64,000 bases of DNA from Isachenkonia alkalipeptolytica (GCF_009910325.1 NZ_SUMG01000003.1:146387-210386); one strand, 5' to 3'. Shown: positions 34,687 to 43,653, counted from the stretch's first letter. The notes: generated by a model not told the origin, from the sequence alone. Translations and numbers: made by a program.

Positions 34687-36417
34687 ATGTTTAAAAAAGT
34701 GTTTTACCTGGTTCTAATTCTGATGCTGATTTTTATTATTGGAGGGTGCACCGAGGAGGAAGAACCGGAAGAAGAAGATCTTACAGAAAATGAGGAGCTT
34801 GAGGAAGAAGAAAATCCGGAACAAGAAGAGCCTGAGGCAGAGAAACCGGAGGCAGAAGAGCCCTCGGAAGAAAATGATGAAGAAGCTCCTGCACCGGATG
34901 ACGAAGAAGAGAAGTCCAGTATTGCAAAATACGATTGGGAAGATATGAAATCCGAATGGGAAGGAGAAATTGACTTTCGAGCTGATGGTCTATATGACCA
35001 ATTGATAACAGAGGAAGAAATTCATTTTCTCTATAGAAAAGACGAAGCCCTTTACTATCAATCTTTTGATCTGGAAAATGGACAGGAAATCACGCAGAAA
35101 AAGGTCGAAGAAGCTTCATCGCAGATGATTTTTGATCGTTCTAGCGATACAACCATTAAGCTTCATGATTATAACGACCATATTTATGCCCTTATTGGAG
35201 AAAACCGTAGAATCTCTGAAGAAGAGCAGGAAGAACAGAAAATGTTATTGATCGATCTTGAAGAGGATGAAGTACTTCTCTCTAAATCACCGGTGATCGA
35301 AAACTTTACCTTTCCCAAAAGAGAAGGAACGTATTTGCCGGGTTTTATTTACGATGTTACGGCAGACGGACGTTATTTGATGATCCTTCATTCTTTTCCG
35401 GGTATGAGCGGTTGGGATAATTATCTTATGAACTTTAAAAATCAGAAAAAAGAGGATATTGAAGAGGAGAATCAAGTATTTCTAAATCAAATTAAAGATG
35501 TACCCTTATGGGTTTATGATATAGAAGAACAGCGGATTATGGAAATTCCGTACGATGAGGAAATTGAAGCCCTTGTTCCCTATGATGTGGAAGGCCTGGC
35601 GAATGGAATAAACCTTATCTTTACGGAAGAAGAAGGGTGGTTGACCTTAGATGTTGAAAACCGACTGGTCCGAAAAACCGAAGAAGGAGGTACTTATCAA
35701 AGGATCGAATCGGAATTCTCGGGGATTGAAGAGTACCGAAAAGGCACCCTGTTCGGAGAGAGTCTGTTTTTAGCCAATCTTCAAGAGATCGGGAAGATGT
35801 GCGAAATGCCAGAGCCTGGTTACCTTTATAACTTTGATGGTCAGGAACTCGAGCATTTAGGAAATCTTGGGCTTAAATGGGGACGGAAGTCTTTTCACTA
35901 TAATAAACACAACGGGGAGATCATAATAAACAAAGCTGCACAACAAAGTGAAGAAGAAAGAGAAGCGGACGCAGAAAACGAGGAATATGTGGAAAGAATC
36001 TACCGACTTACCATTGATCAGGAAAAAGTACTGGAGAATGAAGGGGATGAACGGGTGGAAAGTTTGGAAGACCTGAAAGGCTTCGAGATTGTTGATGTAA
36101 TGGAATTTTCAGTCGGCACCTATCAAGAAGGGAAAAAGCATTTAAGTCTCTCGGACAATGATGTTGGTTATTCTTTCCCACTCCAAGATTTTTCTCATCT
36201 AGATTACGGAATTTTGATAGGAAGAACACTGGAACGGGTAGGAGGAATGAAATCTCCTTTCTTCTACGCCTATCGAAATGACGAGGAAGAAGAAAAAATC
36301 GTTGAAATCGACGGCGCAGAACTAATTCTCACCACGGATAATCAACTTATCGTATTGTTAGATAACCAAATGCAGGCATTTAATCTTGAAGAGTTTTTTG
36401 ATGCTTTAGAACAATAA
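34687..36417 (+). CDS. Acidic lipoprotein, paralogue of the one at 46122
   Basis: 576 residues. ATG follows TTAAGGAGGTCTGT. Lipobox IFIIGGC with Cys21, then a 60-residue Glu/Pro/Asp linker that must be extended. The folded domain shares many stretches with the 46122 protein, for example HFLY...ALYYQS, DVTADGRY, PLWVYD, GINLIFTEEEGWLTLD and EFSVGTYQEG. No enzyme motif is seen. The repeated strand pattern suggests a propeller-type extracellular domain. The surrounding genes (ECF locus, other lipoproteins) point to an envelope function. Actual role unknown. Confidence 0.82.
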   Translation: MFKKVFYLVLILMLIFIIGGCTEEEEPEEEDLTENEELEEEENPEQEEPEAEKPEAEEPSEENDEEAPAPDDEEEKSSIAKYDWEDMKSEWEGEIDFRADGLYDQLITEEEIHFLYRKDEALYYQSFDLENGQEITQKKVEEASSQMIFDRSSDTTIKLHDYNDHIYALIGENRRISEEEQEEQKMLLIDLEEDEVLLSKSPVIENFTFPKREGTYLPGFIYDVTADGRYLMILHSFPGMSGWDNYLMNFKNQKKEDIEEENQVFLNQIKDVPLWVYDIEEQRIMEIPYDEEIEALVPYDVEGLANGINLIFTEEEGWLTLDVENRLVRKTEEGGTYQRIESEFSGIEEYRKGTLFGESLFLANLQEIGKMCEMPEPGYLYNFDGQELEHLGNLGLKWGRKSFHYNKHNGEIIINKAAQQSEEEREADAENEEYVERIYRLTIDQEKVLENEGDERVESLEDLKGFEIVDVMEFSVGTYQEGKKHLSLSDNDVGYSFPLQDFSHLDYGILIGRTLERVGGMKSPFFYAYRNDEEEEKIVEIDGAELILTTDNQLIVLLDNQMQAFNLEEFFDALEQ

Positions 36418-36479
36418 TGTCAATTATCGTTGGAGATAAACAAATGGAGACCTGTCTGATAAAACCAAGAGGTGAACAC

Positions 36480-37460
36480 ATGGCTTTAAATATTCTCTTT
36501 TTCGGCACCAATCATCCAAAATCCATAAAACCTCTTTACGCCTTGGACCGGAAGCACCAAATCCTTGGCGTCGTGGAATGGAGTCCTAAGGAGGACACTG
36601 TCAAAAAGATCCTACGGCAAATCTACCATTATGGGAAAGGGCTTCGAGGAGAAGTTAAAACCCTTAGAAGTTTTGCGAAAAATAGAAAAATCCCCCACAT
36701 AAACACCCATTCCTGTCCCATAACCTCCGGGGAATTTGAAGAAAAGATAAAAAACCTTCAGCCGGATCTAATTTGTGTATCCAATTTCGGAGAACGGATC
36801 CCCCTCAACATTATTGAAATTCCAAAGCACGGCGGAATCAATGCCCACGGATCGTATCTCCCGAATTACCAAGGAGCGATTCCTTGGTTCTGGCAGTACT
36901 ACAACATGGAAAAAGAGGGCGGCGTAACGATCCACCGAATGAGCGAGAAGGAGGATCAGGGGGAGATCTTACTTCAGGAGAAGTTTCCCATTGAGTTGGG
37001 TTTGCGGGAAAACCAGTTGCTACAACGGATTACTAAGCACACTACAAAACTCCTGATGGAGACTGTAGAAGAGATCGAACAAACCGGAGGGATCGAAGCA
37101 AACGAGGGAAATATCATTCCAAAAGAACCTGAAAACCTCTTTAAAGGTCGCTGTATTCAGCGGGGAGAAAAATTTATCGACTGGAATATCTGGGAGGTAG
37201 AGCGGGTATACCATTTTCTTCGGGGGACGGATGCCATGGAGCTGGATCCTCCGTTTTGGGGAGGTATTTGGGAAGTACAGGATTACAAGAAAATGAAAAC
37301 CCCGTCGGGAAAAGCAACATCGGATGCAAGACGACGACAACCCGGTGATATACGAAAAACAAAAGAGGGGTATCGGCTGTTATGCAAAAACGGAGAAGTT
37401 TTGCTGCAACCCCATTTTTCATTTAAAGCCCTCATAACCGGAATGCTTGCTAAGCGATGA
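36480..37460 (+). CDS. Formyltransferase-family protein (methionyl-tRNA formyltransferase-like)
   Basis: 326 residues from ATG 36480, after AAGAGGTGAACAC; an ATG at 36417 overlapping the previous stop lacks a site. The core fold has FFGTNHPKSI, ICVSNFGERIP, the active-site segment GGINAHGSYLPNYQGAIPW and HRMSEKEDQGEIL, as in N10-formyl-THF-dependent formyltransferases. A C-terminal domain of the Fmt type (FKGRCIQRGEKFIDW) follows. The context is lipoprotein and VanW genes rather than def/fmt, so it more likely formylates a sugar nucleotide or other small molecule than initiator tRNA. The substrate is not determined. Confidence 0.8.
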   Translation: MALNILFFGTNHPKSIKPLYALDRKHQILGVVEWSPKEDTVKKILRQIYHYGKGLRGEVKTLRSFAKNRKIPHINTHSCPITSGEFEEKIKNLQPDLICVSNFGERIPLNIIEIPKHGGINAHGSYLPNYQGAIPWFWQYYNMEKEGGVTIHRMSEKEDQGEILLQEKFPIELGLRENQLLQRITKHTTKLLMETVEEIEQTGGIEANEGNIIPKEPENLFKGRCIQRGEKFIDWNIWEVERVYHFLRGTDAMELDPPFWGGIWEVQDYKKMKTPSGKATSDARRRQPGDIRKTKEGYRLLCKNGEVLLQPHFSFKALITGMLAKR

Positions 37461-37529
37461 GGCTACCGAAGACCGAAAGTTTGAAAAAAGTGATCATAAT
37501 ACTCAGTAAGGAGATAAGGAGGATGCGCA

Positions 37530-38402
37530 TTGCAACCGATTAAGCGAAGCAAGCTCAGGCTCTTTCTAGGGAAAAACTATTATACCCTCAGAAAGCATAT
37601 GCAGTGGAGGTTATCGAAGGAGAAATATGCCGATCGTCAAGAAAAAGCAATCCGATCCCATCTGTATTTCAGTCATAAAACCCCTCTCTACCGCAAACTG
37701 AAAAATGTGGATATGTGGCTTCAGGAGAATAAGGTGATCAATCTCAACATTGCCATAAAAACCCTAAACGGTCTGGTCCTCTATCCGGGAGAGACGCTGT
37801 CCTATTGGAAGAGAATCGGGAATCCTACTGCAAAAAAAGGGTATGTCGAGGGAATGCAGCTATCCCACGGAAAATTCATTGCCAACATCGGAGGAGGGCT
37901 TTGCCAGCTTTCCAATCTGATTTACTGGATGACCCTTCACACCCCCCTTACCGTCACGGAGCGAAATCGCCACAGCTATGATGTGTTCCCGGATGTAAAA
38001 AGAAAGCAGCCCTTTGGCAGTGGTGCCACCTGTGTATATAATTACGTGGATCTGCAGATTAAAAATGAAACCGAGGTTCCAATGCAGCTTTGTCTGGATG
38101 TGGGGGATACCCATCTGATCGGCGCATGGCGGGGAGAAGAACCTCATGAGCTGACCTATGAAGTTTATGAAAAGGAACACTGGATCACCCATGAATACTG
38201 GGGAGGATACCTCAGAAACAACCTGATACACCGAAAAGTCTACAATCTGGAGGGAGAAATAATTGACGATGAGTATGTTACGGAAAATCATGCAATTATG
38301 ATGTATCAGCCGTTACTGGAGACCGGAAAGAGTCGAAAAAATGAACAGCGACACCGAGGCGTGTCTGTTAAAGAAAAGCTTCCGGGGGTAAATACGTGTT
38401 AA
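37530..38402 (+). CDS. VanW family protein
   Basis: 290 residues from TTG 37530, 6 bp after AAGGAGG. The VanW core is clear: LNGLVLYPGETLSYWKRIG, then the family hallmark IGGGLCQLSNLIYW and VYNYVDLQIKN. No signal peptide is visible, as in VanW itself. VanW proteins occur with some vancomycin resistance operons and with peptidoglycan genes, but their activity is unknown. It follows the formyltransferase gene by 69 bp, in the same direction. Confidence 0.9.
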   Translation: MQPIKRSKLRLFLGKNYYTLRKHMQWRLSKEKYADRQEKAIRSHLYFSHKTPLYRKLKNVDMWLQENKVINLNIAIKTLNGLVLYPGETLSYWKRIGNPTAKKGYVEGMQLSHGKFIANIGGGLCQLSNLIYWMTLHTPLTVTERNRHSYDVFPDVKRKQPFGSGATCVYNYVDLQIKNETEVPMQLCLDVGDTHLIGAWRGEEPHELTYEVYEKEHWITHEYWGGYLRNNLIHRKVYNLEGEIIDDEYVTENHAIMMYQPLLETGKSRKNEQRHRGVSVKEKLPGVNTC

Positions 38403-38420
38403 CGAGGAATTTATTTTAAT

Positions 38421-38560
38421 CTCACAAGGGGACGGTGGTTTTGTGAGGTAGTAAAACAAACGTGTAGAGCATCTAATTAATTTAATTCTTTTTATGTTTA
38501 TAGAGGGATGGATACAGTTATTATTTGAAAACCTCACAACAGAACCGTCCCCGCGTGAGG
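38421..38560 (+). mobile_element. Repeat element, short type 3 (140 bp)
   Basis: Left end CTCACAAGGGGACGGTGG...TTTTGTGAGG; right end CTCACAACAGAACCGTCCCC...GTGAGG. The short interior (GTAGAGCATCTAATTAA, TTTATAGAGGGATGGATAC) is shared with the copies at 41396 and 48496. Confidence 0.92.
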
Positions 38561-38637
38561 TTTGAGGACTTCCTCCTCTGCAGCATTTATATTGACATAG
38601 TAAAAAACTTTATCGAATTGACTCGACTGATTAAGAT

Positions 38638-38805
38638 TTACTCCGGACAGGATGCCATATCCAAGATGTTGAAAATCCTTAATTGGTCTTCTCCATAGAG
38701 TTCCAGCTCTGCATGGGGCATTCTCTGGTGCAAAGCAGTAACACCGAAAACCTCTCTGTCAAACTCATGAAGCCGGATCGATACTGACCCTCCCCGCTGT
38801 TTAAA
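38638..38805 (-). pseudogene. Gene remnant downstream of the 38833 lipoprotein
   Basis: On the minus strand a frame without start codon, between TGA and TAA, reads as coding (SVSIRLHEFDREVFGV; HAELELYGEDQLRIFNIL). It is about 55 codons long and lies between a repeat and a lipoprotein gene on the same strand. The family is not recognised. Confidence 0.45.
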
Positions 38806-38832
38806 TCAAAGGCCTGTCATTCCCCGAGCCCA

Positions 38833-40518
38833 TTACGTATCCTTCCCTGAGGCACTATCGTTTTTCTCAACTTCCATGCCCAAGGCTTCATGAAAAAACT
38901 CAATCAGTTCTGTCCGGTCAAACTGAAATATTCCCTCTTCCGTTTTGAGATAGACCCGATCCCCTTCTTTGGCTGCATTTTCCATGCCTGGCAAATGAAG
39001 TCTTTCCCACTCCCCTTCTTCATTTCTGACGGTATACACATAGTTGCTACGTCCTAAATAATGGCTTGGTGTCAGGATCATACCATATCCCTCAGAGGGA
39101 AAAAACTCTACAGCGGTAAAAGAGAAACCGCCTTCGTCAAACCCTACTAGAGGGTCATCTTTTTCAAAGGTTTTCTTTCTCTCAAAAAAATCAATTTTAT
39201 CAAGATCTTTAATCTTTGTAACAGGATCTCCCTGGTCTCCTACGGGCTCATTCACCTCGTAGATGATGACTTCCGGTTCCTCTTGTGTTCCCCCGATCAC
39301 CCTAAGTTCCTCCCGTTCATCATCGTATTCCAGCACAATCATCTCTCCGGTAGTTGCCAGTAATTCCAGGCCTTGATCGGTTACATGCCAAAGATCATGA
39401 AAATTTGAATATCCACCGCACATTGGAATATTTTCACTGCTGAATGATAGAAATAGCGAATCTCCAAACATACGGCCTCCACCTAAAGTTTCTAAAGGAA
39501 TCACTTTTTCCTCCGTATGCCGGTAGGGCCCTCCGATTTCAAGCTTGGTTCCTTTGTTCTCTTCGGGATTTATTCGCCACCAACCCTTGTTGTCCGAGGC
39601 CAGAATCATTTCCTCCTCCCCTAAGGGAACCAGATTGTAGGTGGACAGGGGTTGATCCAGAAGGTCCTGATGATTCGCCACTATTTCCCCCTCTTTAAGA
39701 TCAAACACCTGTAGAAAGTTTTCCTCCGGTACGAAGGGCTCTCCCTGTTCATTCGGAGGATACCCTTCGGCAATGAAGCTAAGGTAATCAATGGTGATGT
39801 ATAAATAGCGATGGTTGTTTGAAACCTCCGCCGTGAGATCCGGGTTGTTGCCTCTTCTGCCGAAATCGCTTAGTTCAGCGGAGTGAATAACGCGGAAGTC
39901 CTGTTCTTCCCGGGATACCACTTCCACAAGCTCCACCCTTCGGATCCAGTTTCCGCCATCTCCAGGGTTTTTCTCCTTTGCAAGGATATACTCCGTTTCA
40001 TCAAAGGTAAAATGCTCTAGTAAAACTTCTTTATCCAGAGTTTCTTTATACTCCTGAAGAATAGGCGGCTGATAGTGATAACCGCCAAAAATTTTCCTTC
40101 CCTGATCATAACCTTCATCTTCCGGTCCCCAGGCCTGTTCATAGGAGGGTAAATCCTCTATATGAAGGAAGGGTTCATAGGCTCCTTCAACCACAAGATC
40201 CTCCTCCACGGTATAGGGAATTTCCATTCCCTGTCCCCGGTCCTCCCCGTTAACGATCCATCCTTCAAAAATCTGTTCATAATCCTCCTTCAGAGCAAAG
40301 CGTACTTGCGTACCTTCCTTTACCTCTTCCTCGGGATAAGTCTCAAGGAGTTGCTTAAAGTCCTCATCAATCTCCACCCTATACATGATGTCATCCTCTG
40401 CTTCTGCTTCTTCTCCGTTCTCAGCATACTCACCGTTCTCACCGTTTTCCTCGGTACACCCTTGGGTAATCAACAATAAAAAAATCAACAGCGGGATGGT
40501 CATCCATTTTTTATCCAC
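38833..40518 (-). CDS. Acidic lipoprotein, distant member of the local lipoprotein family
   Basis: 561 residues from a GTG start with AAGGGGG upstream. Lipobox LLITQGC with Cys21, then an acidic Glu/Asn/Gly linker with repeated ENGE units. A possible domain near residues 50-115 (EGTQVRFALKEDYEQIF; FEGWIVNGEDRG) resembles the bacterial repeat that wraps around InlB-B-like modules. The larger C-terminal part has the same strand-rich layout as the 34687 and 46122 proteins (MFGDSLFLSF; FSFTAVEFFPSEGYGM). Function unknown, surface-attached. Confidence 0.8.
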   Translation of the reverse strand: MDKKWMTIPLLIFLLLITQGCTEENGENGEYAENGEEAEAEDDIMYRVEIDEDFKQLLETYPEEEVKEGTQVRFALKEDYEQIFEGWIVNGEDRGQGMEIPYTVEEDLVVEGAYEPFLHIEDLPSYEQAWGPEDEGYDQGRKIFGGYHYQPPILQEYKETLDKEVLLEHFTFDETEYILAKEKNPGDGGNWIRRVELVEVVSREEQDFRVIHSAELSDFGRRGNNPDLTAEVSNNHRYLYITIDYLSFIAEGYPPNEQGEPFVPEENFLQVFDLKEGEIVANHQDLLDQPLSTYNLVPLGEEEMILASDNKGWWRINPEENKGTKLEIGGPYRHTEEKVIPLETLGGGRMFGDSLFLSFSSENIPMCGGYSNFHDLWHVTDQGLELLATTGEMIVLEYDDEREELRVIGGTQEEPEVIIYEVNEPVGDQGDPVTKIKDLDKIDFFERKKTFEKDDPLVGFDEGGFSFTAVEFFPSEGYGMILTPSHYLGRSNYVYTVRNEEGEWERLHLPGMENAAKEGDRVYLKTEEGIFQFDRTELIEFFHEALGMEVEKNDSASGKDT

Positions 40519-40674
40519 GTTTAGCCCCCTTTAGATGTTTTGAATCGATAGAATTTTCATGCTTTTTTTCACCCTACCATAGAAATACTGGATTATCAAT
40601 AATTTTCCTGTGAAAGATAAAAACTTTCCTTGGTGCCAGGCTATCAGAAGCTAACCAAACATGCTTTAGAGACT

Positions 40675-41250
40675 TCACCTTTCATATATAACTTCTCCAT
40701 CCCTGGATTTACCAATAGTTCTGCCTAATTCCCTGTCCTCATCCTCTATAAACATATACCATAAGGTTAAACCATTATCCAGTCTACTAATGTTGGCCTG
40801 TTGATACCCTTCGTCCACTTCCTTTTCAATTTTTACAATCCCCGGATCATTTACCACCCCGTAAATCATTTGGTGGACGGGATAATCCTCATAATGCACC
40901 TTGGAATGGGTCATTGCCTGTTCAGATTCTGCTTTCATTTGATTATCCTTCCCAATTAATTCAACACCGCCGCCTCCGAATACCCATTTCCAATCTTCCA
41001 CGTAGTTCCTCAAGAAACCGTAATGCAAAGTCTTCTCCTCTTGATAAAATACAAAAGCTCCGTCTTCTACTATTGTAATATAGTGTATTTCTTCCAATTG
41101 TCTATTCCCGGCTAATTCCTCCGTCCTTTCCTGAATTGCTTCGGCTATCTCCTTTTCTAGATCCATGGATTGTTTGGTAAAATCACACCCGATTTGCATT
41201 ACCAATAGCAATCCTAGGGCGAATAACAACAGAAGGGTTCTTTCTTTCAT
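40675..41250 (-). CDS. Small lipoprotein
   Basis: 191 residues from ATG 41250 (minus strand), preceded by AAAGGAGGAAAAGCAA. Lipobox LLLVMQIGC with Cys22. The mature part has a helical start (MDLEKEIAEAIQERTEEL) and a beta-rich remainder, with no known family. A repeat left end lies 37 bp upstream, within the probable promoter region, so its expression may be affected by the repeat. Confidence 0.78.
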   Translation of the reverse strand: MKERTLLLLFALGLLLVMQIGCDFTKQSMDLEKEIAEAIQERTEELAGNRQLEEIHYITIVEDGAFVFYQEEKTLHYGFLRNYVEDWKWVFGGGGVELIGKDNQMKAESEQAMTHSKVHYEDYPVHQMIYGVVNDPGIVKIEKEVDEGYQQANISRLDNGLTLWYMFIEDEDRELGRTIGKSRDGEVIYER

Positions 41251-41286
41251 TTGCTTTTCCTCCTTTTTTAAAAGTAAAATCATTGA

Positions 41287-41314
41287 CTCACAAGGGGACG
41301 GTGGTTTTGTGAGG
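41287..41314 (+). repeat. Solo left end of the repeat family
   Basis: A perfect left end, CTCACAAGGGGACGGTGG...TTTTGTGAGG, followed by GTAGTAATATAAACGTGTAGC and then unrelated sequence. It sits 82 bp before a complete copy and may be the left part of a copy split by another insertion. Confidence 0.85.
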
Positions 41315-41395
41315 TAGTAATATAAACGTGTAGCAAGATAAAAAGAATCAAAAATGATCGCTGAAAGGAGCTAAAAATGATCGATAAATACGTAT

Positions 41396-41535
41396 CTCAC
41401 AAGGGGACGGTGGTTTTGTGAGGTAGTAAAACAAATGTGTAGAGCATCTAATTGATTTGATTCTTTTTATGTTTATAGAGGGATGGATACAGTTATTATT
41501 TGAAAACCTCACAACAGAACCATCCCCGCGTGAGG
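41396..41535 (+). mobile_element. Repeat element, short type 3 (140 bp), left part of the duplicated cassette
   Basis: Complete ends; the right end has ACCATCCCC instead of ACCGTCCCC, the same change as in the copy at 48496. This shows the two copies are recent relatives. The interior has GTAGAGCATCTAATTG and AGAGGGATGGATACAG. Confidence 0.92.
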
Positions 41536-41544
41536 TGTTTTAAA

Positions 41545-41558
41545 ATATTCTAGAATAT
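41545..41558. promoter_or_regulatory. 14-bp perfect palindrome before the cassette gene
   Basis: ATATTCTAGAATAT lies immediately upstream of the GGAGG site of the 41575 gene and is conserved at 48644-48657 in the second cassette. It may be an operator. Confidence 0.45.
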
Positions 41559-41574
41559 ATGGAGGTGGCAATGA

Positions 41575-41994
41575 ATGGATATAGAATTTATTGCAATTAC
41601 ATTATTATATATACATCAAACCCTTGATGTTATTGGTGTAAAAGGTTATGTGGATAGACCCGAATTAATAAGTCCAGATACTATTGGATGGTCATTGTTA
41701 ACTGTATTAATGGTTTTGTATTATTTGAATATACCATATGTACAAATAATTCTTCTTGTTCTCTTTGGATTGGTGCTATTTGGACTCTATCATTTCCATT
41801 GGAAGCTATATTGGTTTGGAGCAAGTGAAAAAAAGATTGAAGGGTACAACAAATATTTTGAAGGAACTCACAGAATTATACCTGAATCAAAAAAAAGGTT
41901 AGTGCCGGATACTTATCATATAGTTCATACAGTATTATACTTATTTACTTTTACTGTATTAACTATCAACCAAATTCTTTCAATAGTAGATTAA
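41575..41994 (+). CDS. Cassette membrane protein, copy 1
   Basis: 139 residues from ATG 41575, with GGAGG 9 bp upstream; an ATG at 41571 is out of frame. There are three or four membrane segments (about 2-16, 38-57, 59-78, 117-136) and a short lysine-rich loop. No family is recognised. The gene is much more AT-rich than its neighbours and lies between repeat elements. A second copy at 48674 differs by about three bases and one residue (Val19 here, Ile there). Both features point to a recently moved cargo gene. A role such as immunity or ion permeation is speculation. Confidence 0.85.
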   Translation: MDIEFIAITLLYIHQTLDVIGVKGYVDRPELISPDTIGWSLLTVLMVLYYLNIPYVQIILLVLFGLVLFGLYHFHWKLYWFGASEKKIEGYNKYFEGTHRIIPESKKRLVPDTYHIVHTVLYLFTFTVLTINQILSIVD

Positions 41995-42013
41995 TAAAGT
42001 TGAATCTTAAGTG

Positions 42014-42235
42014 CTCACAATGGGACGGAGTAGAGTGACTTTTTTAACTGTTTTCTCCCATGTTATAAGAGTACTGAAGCCTGCAAGAATAATTGGGCAA
42101 AGTGCGAAAAATGGTTTTTCGTAATTTATTACGAATTTTTATGTCGTATTCCTTCATCTAAAATAAAGTTGTCTGATGCACCGAATAAATGATGTTATTG
42201 TTTAAAAACTCACAAAAGAAGCGTCCCTGCGTGAG
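42014..42235 (+). mobile_element. Repeat element, type 4 (222 bp)
   Basis: The left end CTCACAATGGGACGG continues as AGTAGAGTGAC, a variant core. The right end CTCACAAAAGAAGCGTCCC...GTGAG is at 42209-42235. The interior (AATAAAGTTGTCTGATGCAC, AAATGATG..ATTGTTT) is shared with the copy at 58938. It forms the right boundary of cassette copy 1. Confidence 0.82.
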
Positions 42236-42259
42236 TTGAGGGCCGGTAGTTTTGTGAGG
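42236..42259 (+). repeat. Degenerate left end
   Basis: TTGAGGGCCGGTAGTTTTGTGAGG is a mutated left end abutting the previous right end. It lies 20 bp before the GDPD start, inside its leader. Confidence 0.7.
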
Positions 42260-42278
42260 TCCCATACAGGAGGAGATT

Positions 42279-43043
42279 ATGACTGAAAAGGATATATCAG
42301 AAAAAGAGATCACAGAAAAAACAAACTGGCTGAAAGACAGTTACATTGCCCATAGAGGCTATCACAATTCCAAGGACGCCCCGGAAAACTCCATGGCGGC
42401 TTTTGCTAATGCACTTAAAAAGGGTTTTGCCATCGAACTGGATATTCATCTAACGAAAGATCAGCAGGTTGTGGTCTTTCACGACTGGGACTTGAAAAGA
42501 ATGACGGGCTCTTCCGGAAAAATAGCGGACTGTACCACAGATAAAATCCGCTCCCTGATGCTATTGGATTCCAAAGAGAAAATCCCTTTGTTACGTGAAT
42601 TATTGGAATATGTGGACGGGCGTGTTCCATTGCTGATCGAAATTAAAAACCGGAGAAGAGTCGGGCGCTTGGAGCGAAAAACCGATCAGCTGCTTCGTCA
42701 GTACAAGGGACAATTTGCCGTGCAGTCCTTTAATCCCTATTCCATCGGATGGTTTAAGGACCATTCCCCGAAGGTTCTCCGCGGTCAAATATCCGGAGCT
42801 TTTAAAACACCGGAGTTATCCCTGTATAAGAAGTTCTTATTGAATCATTTACTGTTAAACTACGTTAGCAGCCCCCATTTTATCAACTATGATATCAATT
42901 ATTTATCCCGACTTCCGAAGAAAATCCAAAAGAAAAAAGGCATCATCCTGGGTCATACGGCAAGAAATCCTGAGGACTACACATCGGCTATGGAAAAAAT
43001 CACGAATGTAGTCTTTGAAGGATTTAATCCGAAGGAGCTGTAA
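42279..43043 (+). CDS. Cytoplasmic glycerophosphodiester phosphodiesterase
   Basis: 254 residues. ATG follows CAGGAGGAGATT. It is a GDPD TIM barrel without membrane segments: AHRGYHNSKDAPENS, ELDIHLTKD, VFHDWDLKRMTG, PLLIEIKNR and VQSFNPYSI. Metal and catalytic residues (H..E, E..D, H) are present. It probably hydrolyses glycerophosphodiesters to glycerol-3-phosphate inside the cell. It is a different branch from the membrane-bound enzyme at 27378. Its upstream region is made entirely of repeat sequence, so its promoter may lie within a repeat. Confidence 0.9.
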   Translation: MTEKDISEKEITEKTNWLKDSYIAHRGYHNSKDAPENSMAAFANALKKGFAIELDIHLTKDQQVVVFHDWDLKRMTGSSGKIADCTTDKIRSLMLLDSKEKIPLLRELLEYVDGRVPLLIEIKNRRRVGRLERKTDQLLRQYKGQFAVQSFNPYSIGWFKDHSPKVLRGQISGAFKTPELSLYKKFLLNHLLLNYVSSPHFINYDINYLSRLPKKIQKKKGIILGHTARNPEDYTSAMEKITNVVFEGFNPKEL

Positions 43044-43055
43044 AATGGTAAAGTT

Positions 43056-43155
43056 CATGGATAGGATGCTGATCATTATCTCCATATCTTCTTCCTGAAC
43101 GGTATAGTCTTCGGGGTGTTGTAAGGTGTAATAAGGGTTTTCGTAGGTTTCCCAT
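43056..43155 (-). pseudogene. Fragment of the 51188-type lipoprotein gene
   Basis: About 100 bp matches codons near the middle of the lipoprotein gene at 51188-51703 (minus strand), with small changes. It ends abruptly at CCCAT, where sequence homologous to the region after the antitoxin gene (60266) begins. Confidence 0.8.
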
Positions 43156-43157
43156 AT

Positions 43158-43278
43158 AATAATAGGTTAAACCTGTTGTGACGGTTACGGCAGGTTTTTT
43201 GCTTTTGGAGAAAAGAACAAGCTTACATAGGAAGGAATTTTGAAGGTCGAAATAGAAGTAGTTAGAGAGAAATATTAA
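43158..43278 (+). repeat. Duplicated segment with terminator, related to 60266-60418
   Basis: AATAATAGGTTAAACCTG through TAGAGAGAAATATTA is nearly identical to 60266-60418, except that the latter has about 36 extra bases. It includes the hairpin AAACCTG/CAGGTTTTTT (43169-43200). Confidence 0.85.
43169..43200 (+). terminator. Intrinsic terminator inside the duplicated segment
   Basis: AAACCTG and CAGGTTT form the stem, followed by a T run. It may serve the GDPD gene upstream. Confidence 0.75.
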
Positions 43279-43279
43279 G

Positions 43280-43588
43280 CTCACAACGGGATGGTTCTTT
43301 TGTGAGGCAGCAATATAAATGTGTAGAGCAGCTAATGTATCATTCTTCGTATTATATAGCAATGAAGCAGGCAAGCATATTTGGATATAGTTCAGAAAAT
43401 GTTTTCTCTAATTTATAGCAGATTTTCATTTTGTATTCCATTATTTAAACAAAGTTATGGGATGAACCAAAGAAATGTTGTTATTGCTTGAAAAACTCAC
43501 AAAAGAACCGTCCCCGCATGAGAACAAAAGAACCGTCCCCGCATGAGAATACTCACAGGGGGTCACTCTAAACCGTCCACGGGTGAGG
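43280..43588 (+). mobile_element. Repeat element, long type 2, with tandem right ends
   Basis: The left end CTCACAACGGGATGGTTC...GTGAGG and the interior match the copies at 12243 and 29231. The right end (43496-43527) is followed by a second, nearly exact copy (ACAAAAGAACCGTCCCCGCA, to 43548) and then by a variant hairpin at 43552-43588 with GGGTCACTCTAAACCGTCC. The tandem ends suggest repeated insertion or slippage at this end. Confidence 0.88.
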
Positions 43589-43653
43589 TATGAAAAAATG
43601 GAAATAGGGAGGTTTTATTTATCTATAATGGATTAAAGCAAGGAAAAAAGTGG

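Noticed and set aside
36480..37460. Calling the formyltransferase fmt
   Set aside because: Only the general formyltransferase motifs are seen and the neighbours are not translation genes, so the tRNA substrate is unsupported.
38313..38537. Minus-strand open frames across type 3 repeats (also 48237-48611)
   Set aside because: They encode the same short sequence because the repeat is the same; no ribosome site and antisense to real genes.
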